Shown here: piece after piece, positions 14,643 through 14,842 of the stretch
Position numbering within the stretch: the stretch's first letter is position 1
Layout of the letters: every line of letters begins with the position of its first letter
From: CAZZIZ01 sp964654535
GTDB lineage: Bacteria > Bacteroidota > Bacteroidia > Chitinophagales > UBA2359
Assembly: GCA_964654535.1 (NCBI GenBank)
Contig: CAZZIZ010000076.1
Location: 1 to 14,842 of the forward strand
DNA: 14,842 bases
Reading direction: 5' to 3'
Made by a program: the position numbers and the translations under genes
The notes under the pieces: model-generated
The model's input: the letters and a program-made list of their open reading frames with translations, nothing else
Databases searched by the model: none
Told to the model about the DNA's origin: nothing

Positions 14643-14842
14643 CGCGTGAGGGATAGAGGGGTTTGTTTGAGCTCCTGTTGCTGATGAACCATAAACCTTA
14701 GCTCCTTAGAGCTAGAGGGTTTATGCGTGAAAGCAGCAGAACAGAGCGAGCCCCGAAAGCCCGACCCTTGCCAACGAAGCAAATTCTCTTTCCGCTTTGC
14801 GGAAGAAGAGAATTGCGAGATGGCAGATGGGGACACGCCCAA
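14643..14842 (-). repeat. Intergenic structured repeat, family B, copy B2, ending at window edge
   Basis: A second copy of the family B element described at 2179-2339, 200 bases against 161. Outer segments match almost exactly. The hairpin arms are replaced: ATAAACC (14691-14697) pairs with GGTTTAT (14718-14724) around the same TAGCTC-CTTA-GAGCTA core. The second hairpin is enlarged to AATTCTCTT-TCCGC (14782-14795) with GCGGA-AAGAGAATT (14799-14814, two bases bulged), itself enclosed by TTGCCA and TGGCA. The minus-strand open frame here is not accepted as a gene. The element appears essentially complete at the window edge. Confidence 0.78.

Overview
The window looks like a chromosomal segment of a marine-type Bacteroidota, probably from the Flavobacteriales or a nearby lineage; this is inferred from gene content, not measured. 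Supporting signs are two clear type IX secretion (T9SS) C-terminal sorting domains, an Omp28-like secreted thioredoxin-fold protein, two 'choice-of-anchor B' propeller proteins, an ExbD-TonB-(PAH)-FolC gene order, TTG starts, and promoter-like boxes resembling the Bacteroidota -7 consensus TAnnTTTG. The sequence is moderately AT-rich, with short intergenic gaps.

Layout. Positions 2-1230 hold the end of an ExbD/TolR gene overlapping a TonB-like gene (energy transduction to outer-membrane transporters). After a structured repeat (copy A1) comes a phenylalanine 4-monooxygenase (1451-2170). A second structured repeat (copy B1) follows, then folC (2381-3655), which converges on a YkgJ-type cysteine-cluster protein on the minus strand (3660-4190). 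A 61-base divergent promoter region leads into two tandem secreted beta-propeller paralogues (4252-6366 and 6410-8791). They share their N-terminal ~440 residues but carry different C-terminal tails. Repeat A2 separates them from leuS (9025-11805). Next is a secreted Omp28-like protein with a T9SS tail (11894-12976). It converges on a secreted metal-dependent amidohydrolase on the minus strand (12982-14265), and a hairpin covers both stop codons. The right end (14296-14842) has no gene; it holds a group of REP-like hairpins and repeat copy B2.

How the genes fit together. The left block is housekeeping and envelope energy supply. The middle and right blocks are dominated by exported proteins (the two propeller proteins, the Omp28-like protein and the amidohydrolase) interleaved with leuS. 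I see no mobile-element genes, CRISPR array, tRNA or rRNA.

The most unusual content is non-coding. Two families of intergenic elements (A: 1262-1412 and 8806-8952; B: 2179-2339 and 14643-14842) keep conserved outer segments while their internal hairpin arms are replaced by different sequences that still pair. That pattern points to selection on, or replication through, a folded structure. The A and B families also share outer-core sequence, suggesting one superfamily. The other leading observations are the 'same head, different anchor' duplication, with four histidines in register in both propellers, and a REP-like hairpin cluster.
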